Origin: Symsagittifera roscoffensis
Taxonomy: Eukaryota > Xenacoelomorpha > Acoela > Convolutidae
DNA length: 64,000 bases
Assembly: GCF_963678635.1 (NCBI RefSeq)
Contig: NC_087070.1
Span: 21,063,461 to 21,127,460, forward strand
Direction of reading: 5' to 3'
The notes under the pieces are model-generated. The model saw only the letters and a list, made by a program, of their open reading frames with translations, made no database searches and had not been told where the DNA came from. Each line of letters begins with the position of its first letter. Positions within the stretch are counted from its first letter, which is position 1. Both the position numbers and the translations under genes were made by a program. Below are positions 20,016-30,872 of the stretch, in pieces.

Positions 20016-20127
20016 TTGCAGATTTTAGAATTTCAGGAGCAGACTGATGGCTGTACTGCTTCTTAATGGCAATTTCACATGCTTCGTTCAGAGGAACATT
20101 GGTGTAATCAAATTTTACGAACTTCAT
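19978..20127 (-). pseudogene. Penelope-like reverse transcriptase fragment
   Basis: A 49-codon frame from ATG at 20,127 contains KFDYTNVPLNEACEIAIKK. This resembles the RT region around the first catalytic Asp in Penelope-like elements, where KFDVVSLYTNVPL-type sequence is typical; here a few residues between FD and YTN are missing. The frame enters the left inverted arm and stops there. Far too short to act. Confidence 0.42.
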
Positions 20128-20463
20128 TCAAGCTGCTGGAAATGATAAATCTGGTCGTAGAGTGTTTCAGCCTTGTTTACCTTAGTTTAACCGCACAACC
20201 GTGTAGATTGCACACAAGCTAGCCTCATCTTAGAATAAATAAATAAAGAAATGAGTCTTAATTGAAATTATTAAAGTACAACTGCGTAACAAATACATAT
20301 ACAAATTATAGTTTCTCATGGAAAATCAATTAGAATCCGAAATTTCATTCCGGTAGAATGGTTCGTAGCAATATCAGTGATTTGTATGCCAAGTTAATAG
20401 AACCGTACTAATAGCGCCTATATTCCGAGACCTCTCAGAGATTTATCCCAATAAACATGATTG

Positions 20464-20850
20464 GCAATGTGCCAGTCTGTCATATTTGGAAGTTTGACCT
20501 TGAGAAAACGTTTAGTCTTGATTTTGGGGTGAATTTCAATTTTTTAAAAACTGGAATTGACAATGTCACGCTCAGGTTTCTCGCGACAACTGAATATATA
20601 AGAAAAATAAGATCAGTAGATTCGAACTAATCGCGGGAAAGTAGTCAAAAATAGCAGCGGGAAACTGCTATTCGCAATTTCCAATACAAAATTCGAACGA
20701 GAGTAGAGCTGTCTTATTCTTGGCAGAAGACAGAAAGTGATCGCGAGTGGAGAGGAAATGGACTAGAGTGAACCAGAGTGAACCTTCATTGGAAAGGTGG
20801 ACAGCTGAAGCTGCCCAATGGTCCAGAACAAAAACTTGTTTCTCGAGTTA
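20464..20850. repeat. Right inverted arm of the foldback insertion
   Basis: Reverse-complement partner of 19,592-20,015. Its inner end carries the same coding-derived segment (tgtgccagtctgtcatattt) in opposite orientation. Confidence 0.8.
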
Positions 20851-21318
20851 AACTTAATTACCCAATCAATTCTGAAACATTCGCCCGGACGTACATATCA
20901 ACGGAAAATAAAACTAAACTATAAAGCGACTGGCCAGCGTCTAAACAAAGCTCTACGTGCTTTTCACCGTCTCTTCCAAAACCAGTTCTTTTGGTGGTTT
21001 TTTCAACATCGGGTCGACAAAAACGTTACTGTTCTCCGGCTTCAAGCAAAATTAGTAAGCTCATGGCTGGCTCTCAGTATCCCCAGACCACGAGGTCACT
21101 CCTAAAAACAGGGCTACAACAACTTATTATATTACTCTTGTTTTTGTTCAGTAGATAAAAATCATCATCTTCATCAAAGATGGATCAACCCGTTCCCTCA
21201 ACTCCTAGCTTCTTATAATCAGAAAATTAGTCCAGATGTTAATTAAATTCCATTCAGGGCATGACTAAGAAGCTAAAAGTTCGTATAAAATGTTTTAAGT
21301 TCAAGCCTCAAGACCCCT

Positions 21319-21357
21319 CCGGATTCCTGAATCCGGGGAAATAACAGCCTTATTTCC
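21319..21357. other. Two adjacent perfect hairpins in the B 3' LTR
   Basis: CCGGATTC-CT-GAATCCGG (21,319-21,336) is immediately followed by GGAAATAA-CAGCC-TTATTTCC (21,337-21,357). Both are conserved in the other LTR at 58,453-58,491. Confidence 0.85.
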
Positions 21358-21412
21358 TCTCCGGAAGGCTGAATTCACTATTCCACCACCCTTCACCGTT
21401 GACGTGACTGGC

Positions 21413-21446
21413 CTTGTAACGATTGTAGCGACAAAATCGTTACAAT
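21413..21446. other. Third hairpin in the B 3' LTR
   Basis: TTGTAACGATTG pairs with a 12-base partner around an 8-nt loop, with one mismatch here. The other LTR has the perfect form at 58,548-58,579. Confidence 0.8.
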
Positions 21447-21748
21447 TCAGAGCGGTCTTTGCTAACACTCTGTTGTATTTTCTATTTTCCGTCGTAGTTT
21501 CTCTCGCAACTATCGTTGTTGTTGTGTTTTCTTTTTTAATTTCTTCTCATATGGCCGTTTTCGGCGTTTCTCGGAAGTGTGACGTCACAAATCGAAAATT
21601 TAAAATTTAGAACTTTCAGAATTATCCGGCCTTCACGATTCGTCTAATAGTCTAAATAACACTGCTAATCCTCTAAAACTGCCAATTCTCTGGGTTAGCG
21701 GCTAACCATCCGAAACTGTCTTTTTGTCAATTCTGATTGAATGTCACA

Positions 21749-21758
21749 TACTCCCCGG
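21749..21758 (-). promoter_or_regulatory. Probable polypurine tract of element B
   Basis: The minus strand reads CCGGGGAGTA directly before the LTR start TGTG. Element C has the same CCGGGGAGTA at 59,868-59,877, the expected place and composition for plus-strand priming. Confidence 0.6.
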
Positions 21759-22597
21759 ATAGCCCGGTCAATGTCCCCATTGAATCTCGTAGTCTTCGTA
21801 AAAACGGTACAGTGCCATCGAACAGAAGTGACAAAATGCACGAAATCACTTTTATCCACGTCATATCGACTCACTGCAGAATATAAATGGCATCATACTA
21901 CATCACTATAGCCTTCCAAATTCTTTCACTAATCTGCACTTCCGAGGAGATGATCTAAGATAAAACATTTTTTCTGACTTCCCTGATTAAAACGAAATGT
22001 CAATGCCCTGATTAAAACTTTTTCTCCTAGGTATTAAAAGGTGTTAGTTTGCAGGTCAGTCCTGCCAACCAACAAGCTGAATGCTTCCTACTATGCTTCT
22101 TCCCTTCGGAAATTTTAATTTTTATTTGTCCTGAATATTAAAATTAAGGAACTCTGTGGTTAAAAGGAACAATGACAAAATCTCCCTCTTCAAGAGATTA
22201 CCCAAGTCTTTCATGTCACCACAAAGTGATCAGTCGTCCTAGTTGATTAAAAACAATCATGGCTGGAATAGTTAAATATACTCTTCACTCAAGCCTTTCT
22301 AAATAAATAGTAAGTCTCTCTCAAGCCACTAACTAAAATCAAAATGCAAATTTGTAAATGCAACCAATCCTTTAACCTTTCAAAACTCAACTAAATGTTT
22401 TCTTTCAGTTTCAATAACAACTTGGTTGCTTTGTTTCTCATTTGAGTTTTTCTGTCACATACAAAACAATTCTGAGTTTTAACTTCTTTTCTTTCGTCAC
22501 TTCTTTGTTTCTTTTTTTTTTCGTCGTTTGGAAGTTCTAAAACTTCTAAATTCTTCTAATTTTGTTTCTTTTTCCATCTTGTTCTTCGGCCATTCTG
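21759..22597 (-). other. 3' non-coding region of element B
   Basis: AT-rich, no credible frame. It shares short ordered blocks with the element C region 59,878-60,651 (ctctgtggttaaaagg, ctccctcttc, gttaaatatactc), so it is part of the element. A T-rich run lies at 22,497-22,523. Confidence 0.65.
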
Positions 22598-25500
22598 TCA
22601 ATGTTCCATCTCCTCCTCCTGCGACATTGACTCTGCACTTTCAGTTTCTGTGTCTTGCAACACATCGGTAGCTATTCTGACGCTGTTGGAAGCAGTCCTC
22701 CAACACTTCTGCTCCTCCATTGTTTGTTTACAACAAGGAAGGGGATCAGCGTTAGATTCTCTGTTTCGGCAGAAGCTGTTGTGGAGGCACAACGTTTTGT
22801 TTCTCTCCAAACCTTCCTTCAACATCTCTTCTTTCTCCCTCTGAAAACATTCACTCGTCCTGGAAGTTCTTTTTACTGCGGTGGTCACCGAATTCGGATG
22901 GGCTACAAAAGCTTGCTTGAAAGCTCCTGCCCCAATGTCCAGCTGATACGCACTGTACACTCTGCTGTGCTTCGACATATGCTTCTTAGCATATTCGTAC
23001 AACCATGCAGTCATGTTGGCTCTAAACCATGGCATCAGACGTCTCCTGGCCCATATCTTTTTCACTTCCATCGGAATGTTCAAGATTTTGCACATTGTCT
23101 CAAAAAGATATAAATTTTTTAGACAATCCAATTTCTGCAATTGGTCTCTCGTTGGCGCCTCCTGTCTATTGTTCTCCTTCACATGAGCTTCCAGCCATCG
23201 TATCGCCGTCATGACTCCCACTATCACTATCGTTATGGGCCGTTATGAGTCTGGTAAAACCACGGAGAGCAGCTCTCCACAGTCCCAGATAAACACTAAA
23301 CTACTACGCCCGGGGTAACACCATGTTTGCAACAAGCAATGACAGGGAAACTCATCATGTGTTGACATGATGCTCCTCCAATTACGCTTTCCCGAAATTT
23401 CCAGTAGTGGTTCCACTTCCATCATCAATCGGTGGACTTCATCATTTTCATCTACTGCATTGTAACCCGTGACAGTTGATCCTTTCTGCTTCTGTCTCTC
23501 AAAGTCACTGAAGTTCCCACTGGCGTATCCCATAAACTTCCTTCCCAGTATCGACTCTAACTCTTCTTTAGTTCTCTCCAGAACCACTGAGAATATTTTA
23601 CACAGTAACTCGTAAGATTTTTCTGATATTCTCGCTAGTCTTACGCATTTTGGCTTCGAGAAGGCTTGATCCACGATCGTTCTCGTGCTTTTCACATCCA
23701 CAGCTACGAAATGCGCTGGGTATCTGCTCTTACACATTGGAGCTAATGTCGATCCCACCAAATATCGCGCTCCCGACGGTCTGCGATATGTCTCACTGTG
23801 TCGGATGTTCATTTCCGCCTCGATTGCTTCCCTCCACCTTCCTATGTGTTTTTGCTCAGTCTGCAAAACTCCTGGGACCACTTCTACACTGATGGCCGTG
23901 ACCATCTCATGCTTTTGTTCTGGTTTCAATAGTGACTCTAAAGAACCAAACATGCTGTAGAATCCTAGTGCAGTCACTAGATTCACCTCAGTTCCTCCAT
24001 GGCAATCCGGAATTAGTTCCGTTTCTGTCTTCGCCTTCATCACAATGCTCCCAAACAAAATCGTCAACTGCTTGTGTTGTTTTTCCGAGATCTTCACGCA
24101 ATCCAGACCTCCACAGACGTGACCTTCCAGTCCACAGACTTCTGCCAGACAGCTACCAGGTTTGACCTAATCCTCTGGTCCCCAGCCAGGCAACTCTACT
24201 TTGTCTTCTCCGCTTAGAGGCTGTTGTCATCACGTTATAGATGATGTTAAGATCACGCAGGTTACAGTCTGAGTTCAGTTCCCTCTGTACGTCTTGTGTC
24301 GCCCGTAATATTGAATGAGCGTTGGTACTCGGACACCACGATGGTTTCTTCAGTTCCCACACTACCATCAAACTCGTTCTCAGCAGTTCGTCTGAGAATC
24401 CCAACCCAAATTCTACCCGGTTGTCCGCTTTTTCCACTGAAGGTGCAGTCACCTTTTCCTCCAAGACTAGTCCCAGCTTGGCCTGATGATTAGCAGCGCT
24501 TCTTATCGTTGCAACTCTTGACGTCCAGAAACTTAGCAACACTGCTTGTTCGTAATCAAAGAAGCAATCGCGTATGTCCTCATTTAAGAAAGGGTTGTAC
24601 GCCATCCCTATGACTCCGGACACGCAACTCTAGGACTTCTTCCTGATTGGTCCACAGTATTCACTGGATTTCGGCACTGCTCCCATGGATTCCTTAGTGA
24701 TCCTCAGCTCTTTGTGCGAGAATCTCCTTATTTCGTCTATTTTCCTCATGGGTTCTAGTTCCACGGGTTCCTTCATGTTCAATCGCCTTGGTTTGCTCTG
24801 ATGCATATCCAGCAATGCTAGCAAGAGCAAGGCTTTCGCTCGTTCATCTACTTCCTTTAGCATCTTAACACAGGTGTTCAATGCTGGCACTGACATTTGT
24901 TCTTTCATGAACCGAATGAAACAGAGCGTCTCTCCGCTTCGCGCACGCTATTGCTGCTCCTTCTTGGGTCATCAGATCTCTCACACTCGTCACAAAGAAC
25001 ACTTTCTCATCTTTCGATCTCCTACTTTCTTCTGAATCATATTCTCCAGGACTCAGTCCGATCATGCACCATGCGAACCTCAGTTGTAACTCAGTTCTCA
25101 CGTAAGGCACTGCTATTAGAGCGTGTATCTTCGGCGTGGTTCTCATCTCTTCTTCGAAAAACCGTAACACTACCGCTCTCCATGGAAGGCTCACCAACTG
25201 TTCTATCGTTTCTGCATGCATCTAGGAAAATACCAGAGTCCAGTATGCTTTCTGCTTCAGGGTGGTGCCTTGCATCCTTGTTTCCAAATAACCTTCCATG
25301 GCACTTTGGTCTTCCAGAGCCATCAAGTATCCTCTGGCCTAATTTCTGTACTCCAGCATCTCCATGTATCCATTGGCGGGTTCATCTATTGATACAGTAT
25401 CCGACACTGTCATTCGGTTATATTCCACTGGGACTATCTGTCCTACAACACTTCCTTTTCCATGGTTCATGGGAGACGGTTTAAAGTCTTTCATAGTAGT

Positions 25501-28112
25501 CTCCCCACATTGGCTGAGTATTTTCATTTCTAATGTGGCTCCAGTCAGAGTGCGGTCAATCTTCTTGGTCTTGTAACTGGTTGACTTTATTCCTGCCATG
25601 AGAATGGGTGGCACCATCGCTACATCAGTCAGCATTCTGACTGTGCCAGGCAATCGATCATCACCTTCCCAGATCCATAGCTTCTTCGACTCGTTTTCGT
25701 TTCGCTGAGTTGACAGCTATTAAGGAGATTTCGGAATCCACCTTCGTCTTTCCCGCCTTCCTCAGAGTCACCTTGCTGCCCAGTTTCATCTTCATTTCAT
25801 TAATCTTGTCAATCACCAATTTTGACCGCATTGTTCCTTTCCGGGTTCTTGACAGATTTACCACTTCTCCCTTGTCTTCTTGCGGCGTTATCTTGATAGG
25901 AGAGTTTCCCTCGCTTTCGTCAGTGGCTGAGTCGAGCAATAACTAACTAAATCTCCCTTCACACTCGTCGAGTTTGTCAAGGACCACCGCATTAGTGGTC
26001 GGTTGAGACCTAGTTTCAAAATGGACTGGGCACCGTAGCTCTGAACTACCGTATCTTTAGAATTGGAGTCTCTGTTCTGTATCTTAAGAATTGCTCGGAG
26101 AGCCGCTCTCCGGCAGATTTCGGCTCGTTTCTATAAACGCTGACGCGGGTTCCAGCGTGGAAGTACTCTCGTCTCCTGGCTCAGTCGTTTCTAACGCATC
26201 CGGACCGTTTTCAAAATCACTGAGGAAATTGAAGTCTAGGCTGGATACTCCTCCTGTCGATGCCTTATCGACTTCTTTCGCGGCCTTATCGGGTTCCTGT
26301 TGCATAGTTTCCCCCGATCGACGGCTTCCTCCCTGCCCATCATCTCTTTCTGGTTTCTCTTTCGAATTTGAGGGCCCTTGCTGTTCATTTCTGGTCTCTT
26401 CCGGAAGTTTCGGTATAATTAGCCTACCAGCTGACAGATGTTCTTCCTCTCCACAGATTATTTTGACCTCCTCAAATCCGATAGGCGCTAGCAAAGCTCT
26501 CGTCTGTAACGTTCCTCCCACCGTTAACTCCGGCTTCACACTCGTCAAGATCAGGGAGGACTCTGGTAATTCAGCTCTGCCTCTCATCTTCATAGCGCTA
26601 GATCCAGTTACGCCCACTCCTTGTCAAATCCTCCAGGCTTCAGAGTCGCTGCCTTGCTTATACGCCTTCTCGTTGCTTTCTGCCCACAAAACACGGATCC
26701 ATCGTTTCCGAGAATTTCGCCACTCTCCTTTATTTTGTCTCAAACGCTCGCAACCTAGGAGTTTGCACTACGGAGACTGCTCCGAGCAACATCCTTCTTA
26801 TCAGAGGGAGTTCAAGGATTTCCTCAGGCAACTTCTTGTAATCCATCCAACCTTTCGTCTCTTCTCTCACCTTGTGGTATGCCGCAGTGAGTCGAGAAAT
26901 TCTCGTGATCTCGCCATTTGTTTTGTCATAGGGTCTTAGGTTCCAGAGCTCTGATAATACCTCAATGTGCCCTCTGTCCACTTCTCCCATGCAATCACGG
27001 AAGTGATCATCGAAGTTGACGACCGTCATCTGTTGCTCCGATATCTTGGCAAACAACAGATCTTTGCTCATGAGTTCTCGCAATACGTGCTGCTCACACC
27101 AATTCAGCGCACTTCCGTCCACTGCTGATATGAGGTTCAGGTACATCACCGACCTCATGTATGCTTCCACCTTAACATCAGGGAACGCAAACGTGACTGC
27201 TGGTCCATATATGACTGTCACGAACTCCGTGGCTCCTCTGATCAACGCTAAGGGATCGGTCCTCATAGCTAAGCTCAGATCAGTTAACAGGGGCATGCCC
27301 CCAACATGTCGTCGCACATCTTCCTCACTCTGGATTGTTCATCCTCTCCTGATCCAAAGCAATTCAGCTGCAGGAGGTACTGGATAAGAGTATGTCAAAT
27401 CTCTTATATTATTCCAGGAATCCGTAGTTCCTTTTACGTCGAACTTCCTCACATTCTCTCTCATCTGCTCTGGGTAGCGCGTCAAATTCATCAGCCCTCC
27501 CGAGTTTCCATGCGTTATTGCAATCAACGTTAGACGTCCATCTAATCGCAGGTTTTGAATTCCTTCGGTGAGTAGTACAACCGGTCCTTTCACAAAATTT
27601 TCTGCTCCAAACGTCACGAACAAGGCTAGTAGTTCAACGATCGATACTTCCACTACTGCTTGGAGGAATTCCTTTATCAAATATCGAGAAAGTGTTGGGT
27701 AAATTTTCGTCGGGAAGGACGCGGTCCATCCTGCTCATAGCCCTTCCAGCATGCTATCAGTCCGGTCAAAGCTTTCTTCCCCCTTCACTTTCTGGGTCCA
27801 GAAAGCTTCCAGGGTAACTTGGCACACTCTGTTCACAAACTCGGCTGATTTCTCTTCAGCATTTTCAGCCAGGTTGACCTCCTTCACTAAATAGGCATGG
27901 ATCTTCTTGATCATTACTGGGCCATGTTCGAAAGCATCCGCGCCCAACGCTGCTACCCGAGGGGTCAAGTGCAGCCACTGGTTAGCCTCTAGATCGGCAA
28001 ACCTCAAGGCAGTTGTAGAGGTGAAGTTTATGCCAGCAGCTATTAACCAGTCCACGCCTGTTATTGAGTACAGTCCGTTGAAAGACAATATCGGTCCGTT
28101 CAACATCCTCAT
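22598..28112 (-). pseudogene. ORF4 of element B, broken into about 11 pieces
   Basis: Frames at 28,112, 27,680, 27,317, 26,617, 25,939, 25,653, 25,221, 24,908, 24,623, 24,097 and 23,227 align in order with element A ORF4 and element C ORF4. Shared landmarks are GGMPLLTDLSLAM and YGPAV near 27,250, GMAYNPF near 24,600, the CX4CX4HXCX4C motif near 24,110 and PCHCLLQT near 23,330. The C-terminal end at 22,598 is acidic (EEEME), like that of C. Roughly ten stops or frameshifts mean no full protein. It supplies the part of ORF4 that element A loses at the window edge. Confidence 0.85.
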
Positions 28113-28154
28113 GGCATCTGCTGCAAAAGCTCACTGTCTGAAGATTCGGTTTCA

Positions 28155-30485
28155 TCAATCATCCTTGTATAGGAGCCAGGGAGAAGGTAATGGCCTCGAC
28201 CACATCAGAGAGCTCCTGTTTGGGCGTCGCTCCTCTCGACTGGTGCTCGTCGTCTCTGATCTCGTATCCGATCTAGAGGTGCTGGTCGTTTCCGCTGTCG
28301 GGTTGACGGGCCCTAATCTTCGTCTAGGATTGATGGTTCTTCTCAGGGGCGCTTCCCCCAATCGAAATGTTGTCTTGCCTGAAATCACCTTTAATTTCTT
28401 GCCCCTGTTTTAGGCTTATTTCGTGAACGTCGCTGTCTTTTTTGTTTTCTGTCAATTCTGAGTCGCTCAGAAAAATTATTGTTCTCCAAATATGACTTTT
28501 TTCACATTGCTTGTTTTTGTTGTAGTTTTTGCAATGCAGTCTTCGCTGCGAGACCATAGTCCACTTGTGGTGCGGCAAAAGTTTTTTTTGCATTCAGAAT
28601 TGTCCGTTTTTTGCCCTGGCTCGCTAGAGCTTTGCGGGCTGTAGGTCGTCACGGCTGGGACCGTTCCCAAACGTGTTTCTAGGTTAGGAGGCACAAAGAA
28701 GGTTGAAATTGTCGGTTTATTCGACGTTTCTTCCTTTTTCAGCACTTCCGTGTCAAAGAGTTCTACTTCCGATTCATCTAATCGTTCTTGGAAGACTTTG
28801 TTTAACCAGGCTTGTCCCTCGATGCTATCAAAATGGATTCCGTCAGTAGTCAGTCTGGCCTGATCCATAGCTCTCAGCTCGTGCTCAAAATCCATAAGGA
28901 TCATCCGTCCAGAATTCCGACCCGCAAGATTCCTTAGGATGTTGTTCCACCTGATTGCTCCTTCATTATGTCTCCTCCCTGTTGCTGTCAACATTTTCGT
29001 GCTCATTGCTACAGTGCAGACGTTCAGTACCGCGTAGTTGAATCTCTGCCAGAGAGTACTAAATAGGCACACCATCATTGATTCCCATAGCGCCGCTTCC
29101 TCATCTGAGCTTCTCGATATGTTATTCGTCCCTACTAGGATCATTACGTTAGGGATTGTCCCTGGGTTCATCAGCTCCACCATCGGAAATAACTGGGCTA
29201 TCGTTGTGCCTCCAAACGCCATCACCGTAGTGATCCAGGAAGTCCTCAAATTTTGGAGCGCTCTGACCAAGCTGTCCCCCAGTATGAGATGTGATGTCCC
29301 AAGTAGCGGTTGCTGCATGTTTACTGCTGGGCTCTAAGTCGATCGATTGAAGCAGACTCTCGGATCCGTATCCGGAACTCCTGTGAAGCTATACTTCATT
29401 GGTTGTTCTTTTGCACGTCAATTACTCGGGACACTTTCTTCGCCGGCATCTCTCGTATCTTTCTGTCTGGTACCCTAGAGCTCCTTGTTGATGATTTTGC
29501 ATTGCTAACTCCCTCTCTGGTCATCACGTCTTGGGAGAGTTGTACTCTGCCCGTGTCATCGATTGTTCCATAGGGCGCAGTCACCCCGGAACCTGGCGCA
29601 TTCTTGTTGGCAACCAGTCGTCCAGCTGTCTCTATCAGCTTCCTCATCGTTTGCTCCACGACTGGGACACCTAATGTATCACTCGGATCCGGGATTGTCA
29701 CTCGACCAGTTGTAGCCGGGAATCGCGTTTCTGTAGTCTGTTTCATTTCTCGAGGCGTCAAGAGTTCCATCGGGGACTGCCCACGAGGAATATCCCTTGA
29801 AGGTATCACTTTTTCTACGGCTGTCGTTAACGACAGACGCTCCGATCGCTACTTGTATTCTCGCCTCAAGCGCTCTATTTATTCACCCTGCTTCTTGTTG
29901 CAGTCTTCAAACAACTTCTTCTATAGTGAGCATGGTCTTGGTCATCTCGTCCAGCAGCTTTCTAGTCTTCTCTAGTTCTTCTATCGTCCCATTGAGATCT
30001 TGCATATTCTCATTCGTTTGAACTTCCTCTTTTACTCTCGCCCTCTCTGGTAGCACAGCTACTCTCAGTTGTGAACTAGACGAGGCAGCCTCGCTTTTCG
30101 TTTCCTGATGCATTTTCCTCAGTCCAGGCTTGGGCTTGGTGGGCAAAGGCATCTCACCTGGTTGGTAGGTCCTTGAGTTTCCCAATCCAGGCTCATTCGC
30201 CAAGTCACTCCCTGAGAGAGCCCTGTTTCTCCGCCTCATCACTCTCATGTTCGGGCGGTCTAGTACTCCTCTTTCTCCATATGCTGCCATCAATAAGACT
30301 TTCGTGGGGCGGTCCCCACGGTTATCATGCCCCAAGATGTTTATCAAGGCGGTCAGCAGCATGACTACCTCTGGGTCCTCCAGAGCGAAGTCTCAATCCA
30401 TTAGCATCCGATAGATCGCATCTAACATCGGTCCTACATATGCCTCTGCCAGGTCCATCAATTCGTCCAAGTTGAAAATATCCAT
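28155..30485 (-). pseudogene. ORF3 of element B, copy 1 (SGNH hydrolase, frame-broken)
   Basis: The AUG at 30,485 is followed by an in-frame TGA after 30 codons (30,393-30,395), and then frames change at about 29,900 and 29,390. The SGNH piece, 28,476-29,318 (280 aa), is itself unbroken and keeps GDSL, FGGT, VGTNN and DGIHFD, so Ser, Gly, Asn, Asp and His are present. The upstream part matches the element A N-terminus (SDLANEPGLGN, PLPTKP), but the long coiled coil is much reduced. The second SGNH unit of element A is absent; only about 360 nt separate this domain from ORF4. Confidence 0.85.
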
Positions 30486-30872
30486 CTTCTTGCAAGTTTG
30501 ATTTTACTATCGATTCGATTATTTGAAATCAAGTGAGAGATTAACCAATCAATCAGGATCTAGAAAAGAGGTCACGAATAACCTATTTGTCAATTTTACT
30601 TCAGTTTTGTATTAAAATTTATTTAAACAGTCAGATAAAAAGGTTTTGATCCTAAAATGTATTAAAATCAATCAGTTTCTAAAATTTTGGAATTCGACCT
30701 AAGATTGGACAGTCTAAACTTTTGATCTATTCCTAAGATCGTCATTCAGTTGTTCATGGTCACTAATTCCTTCTTACCTAGAGTCTTAATAACATAACAC
30801 ATAACATAACCTAACACACGTCTCACATACAACACACTCTTGGTATGATGTCTTCCTGCATGCAACCTAAAC
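30486..30872 (-). other. Spacer between pol and ORF3, copy 1
   Basis: AT-rich and non-coding, with a short (AACAT/ATAAC)-rich stretch near 30,790-30,815. No promoter motif I can defend. Confidence 0.6.

Larger units (their letters stand above)
19592..20850. mobile_element. Inverted-repeat (foldback) insertion with Penelope-like RT remnant
   Basis: A left arm at about 19,592-20,015 and a right arm at about 20,464-20,850 are inverted copies; for example ggaagtttgacc and the ggtggacagct/agctgtccacct blocks pair. They flank a 450-bp centre holding a short RT-like frame. Long inverted arms are known for Penelope-like elements and for foldback DNA elements. Target-site duplications are not clear. 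Confidence 0.65.
20871..21748 (-). mobile_element. 3' LTR of element B, truncated on its left side
   Basis: About 90% identical by eye to 57,979-58,881. It starts abruptly at aacattcgcc next to the foldback insertion, lacking some 480 bp present in the other LTR. The right end, minus strand TGTGACATTC, gives the canonical TG start and is followed by a purine tract on the minus strand. It contains conserved hairpins at 21,319-21,357 and 21,413-21,446. Confidence 0.82.

Noticed and set aside
21404-21610. A 68-codon plus-strand frame with a hydrophobic segment, present also at 58,538-58,744
   Set aside because: It lies antisense in the LTR. Nearly all differences between the two copies change the amino acid, and element C does not keep the frame, so no protein-level selection is visible.
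22497-22523. Long T run as polypurine tract of element B
   Set aside because: It is about 750 bp away from the LTR boundary, whereas CCGGGGAGTA directly abuts the LTR in both B and C.
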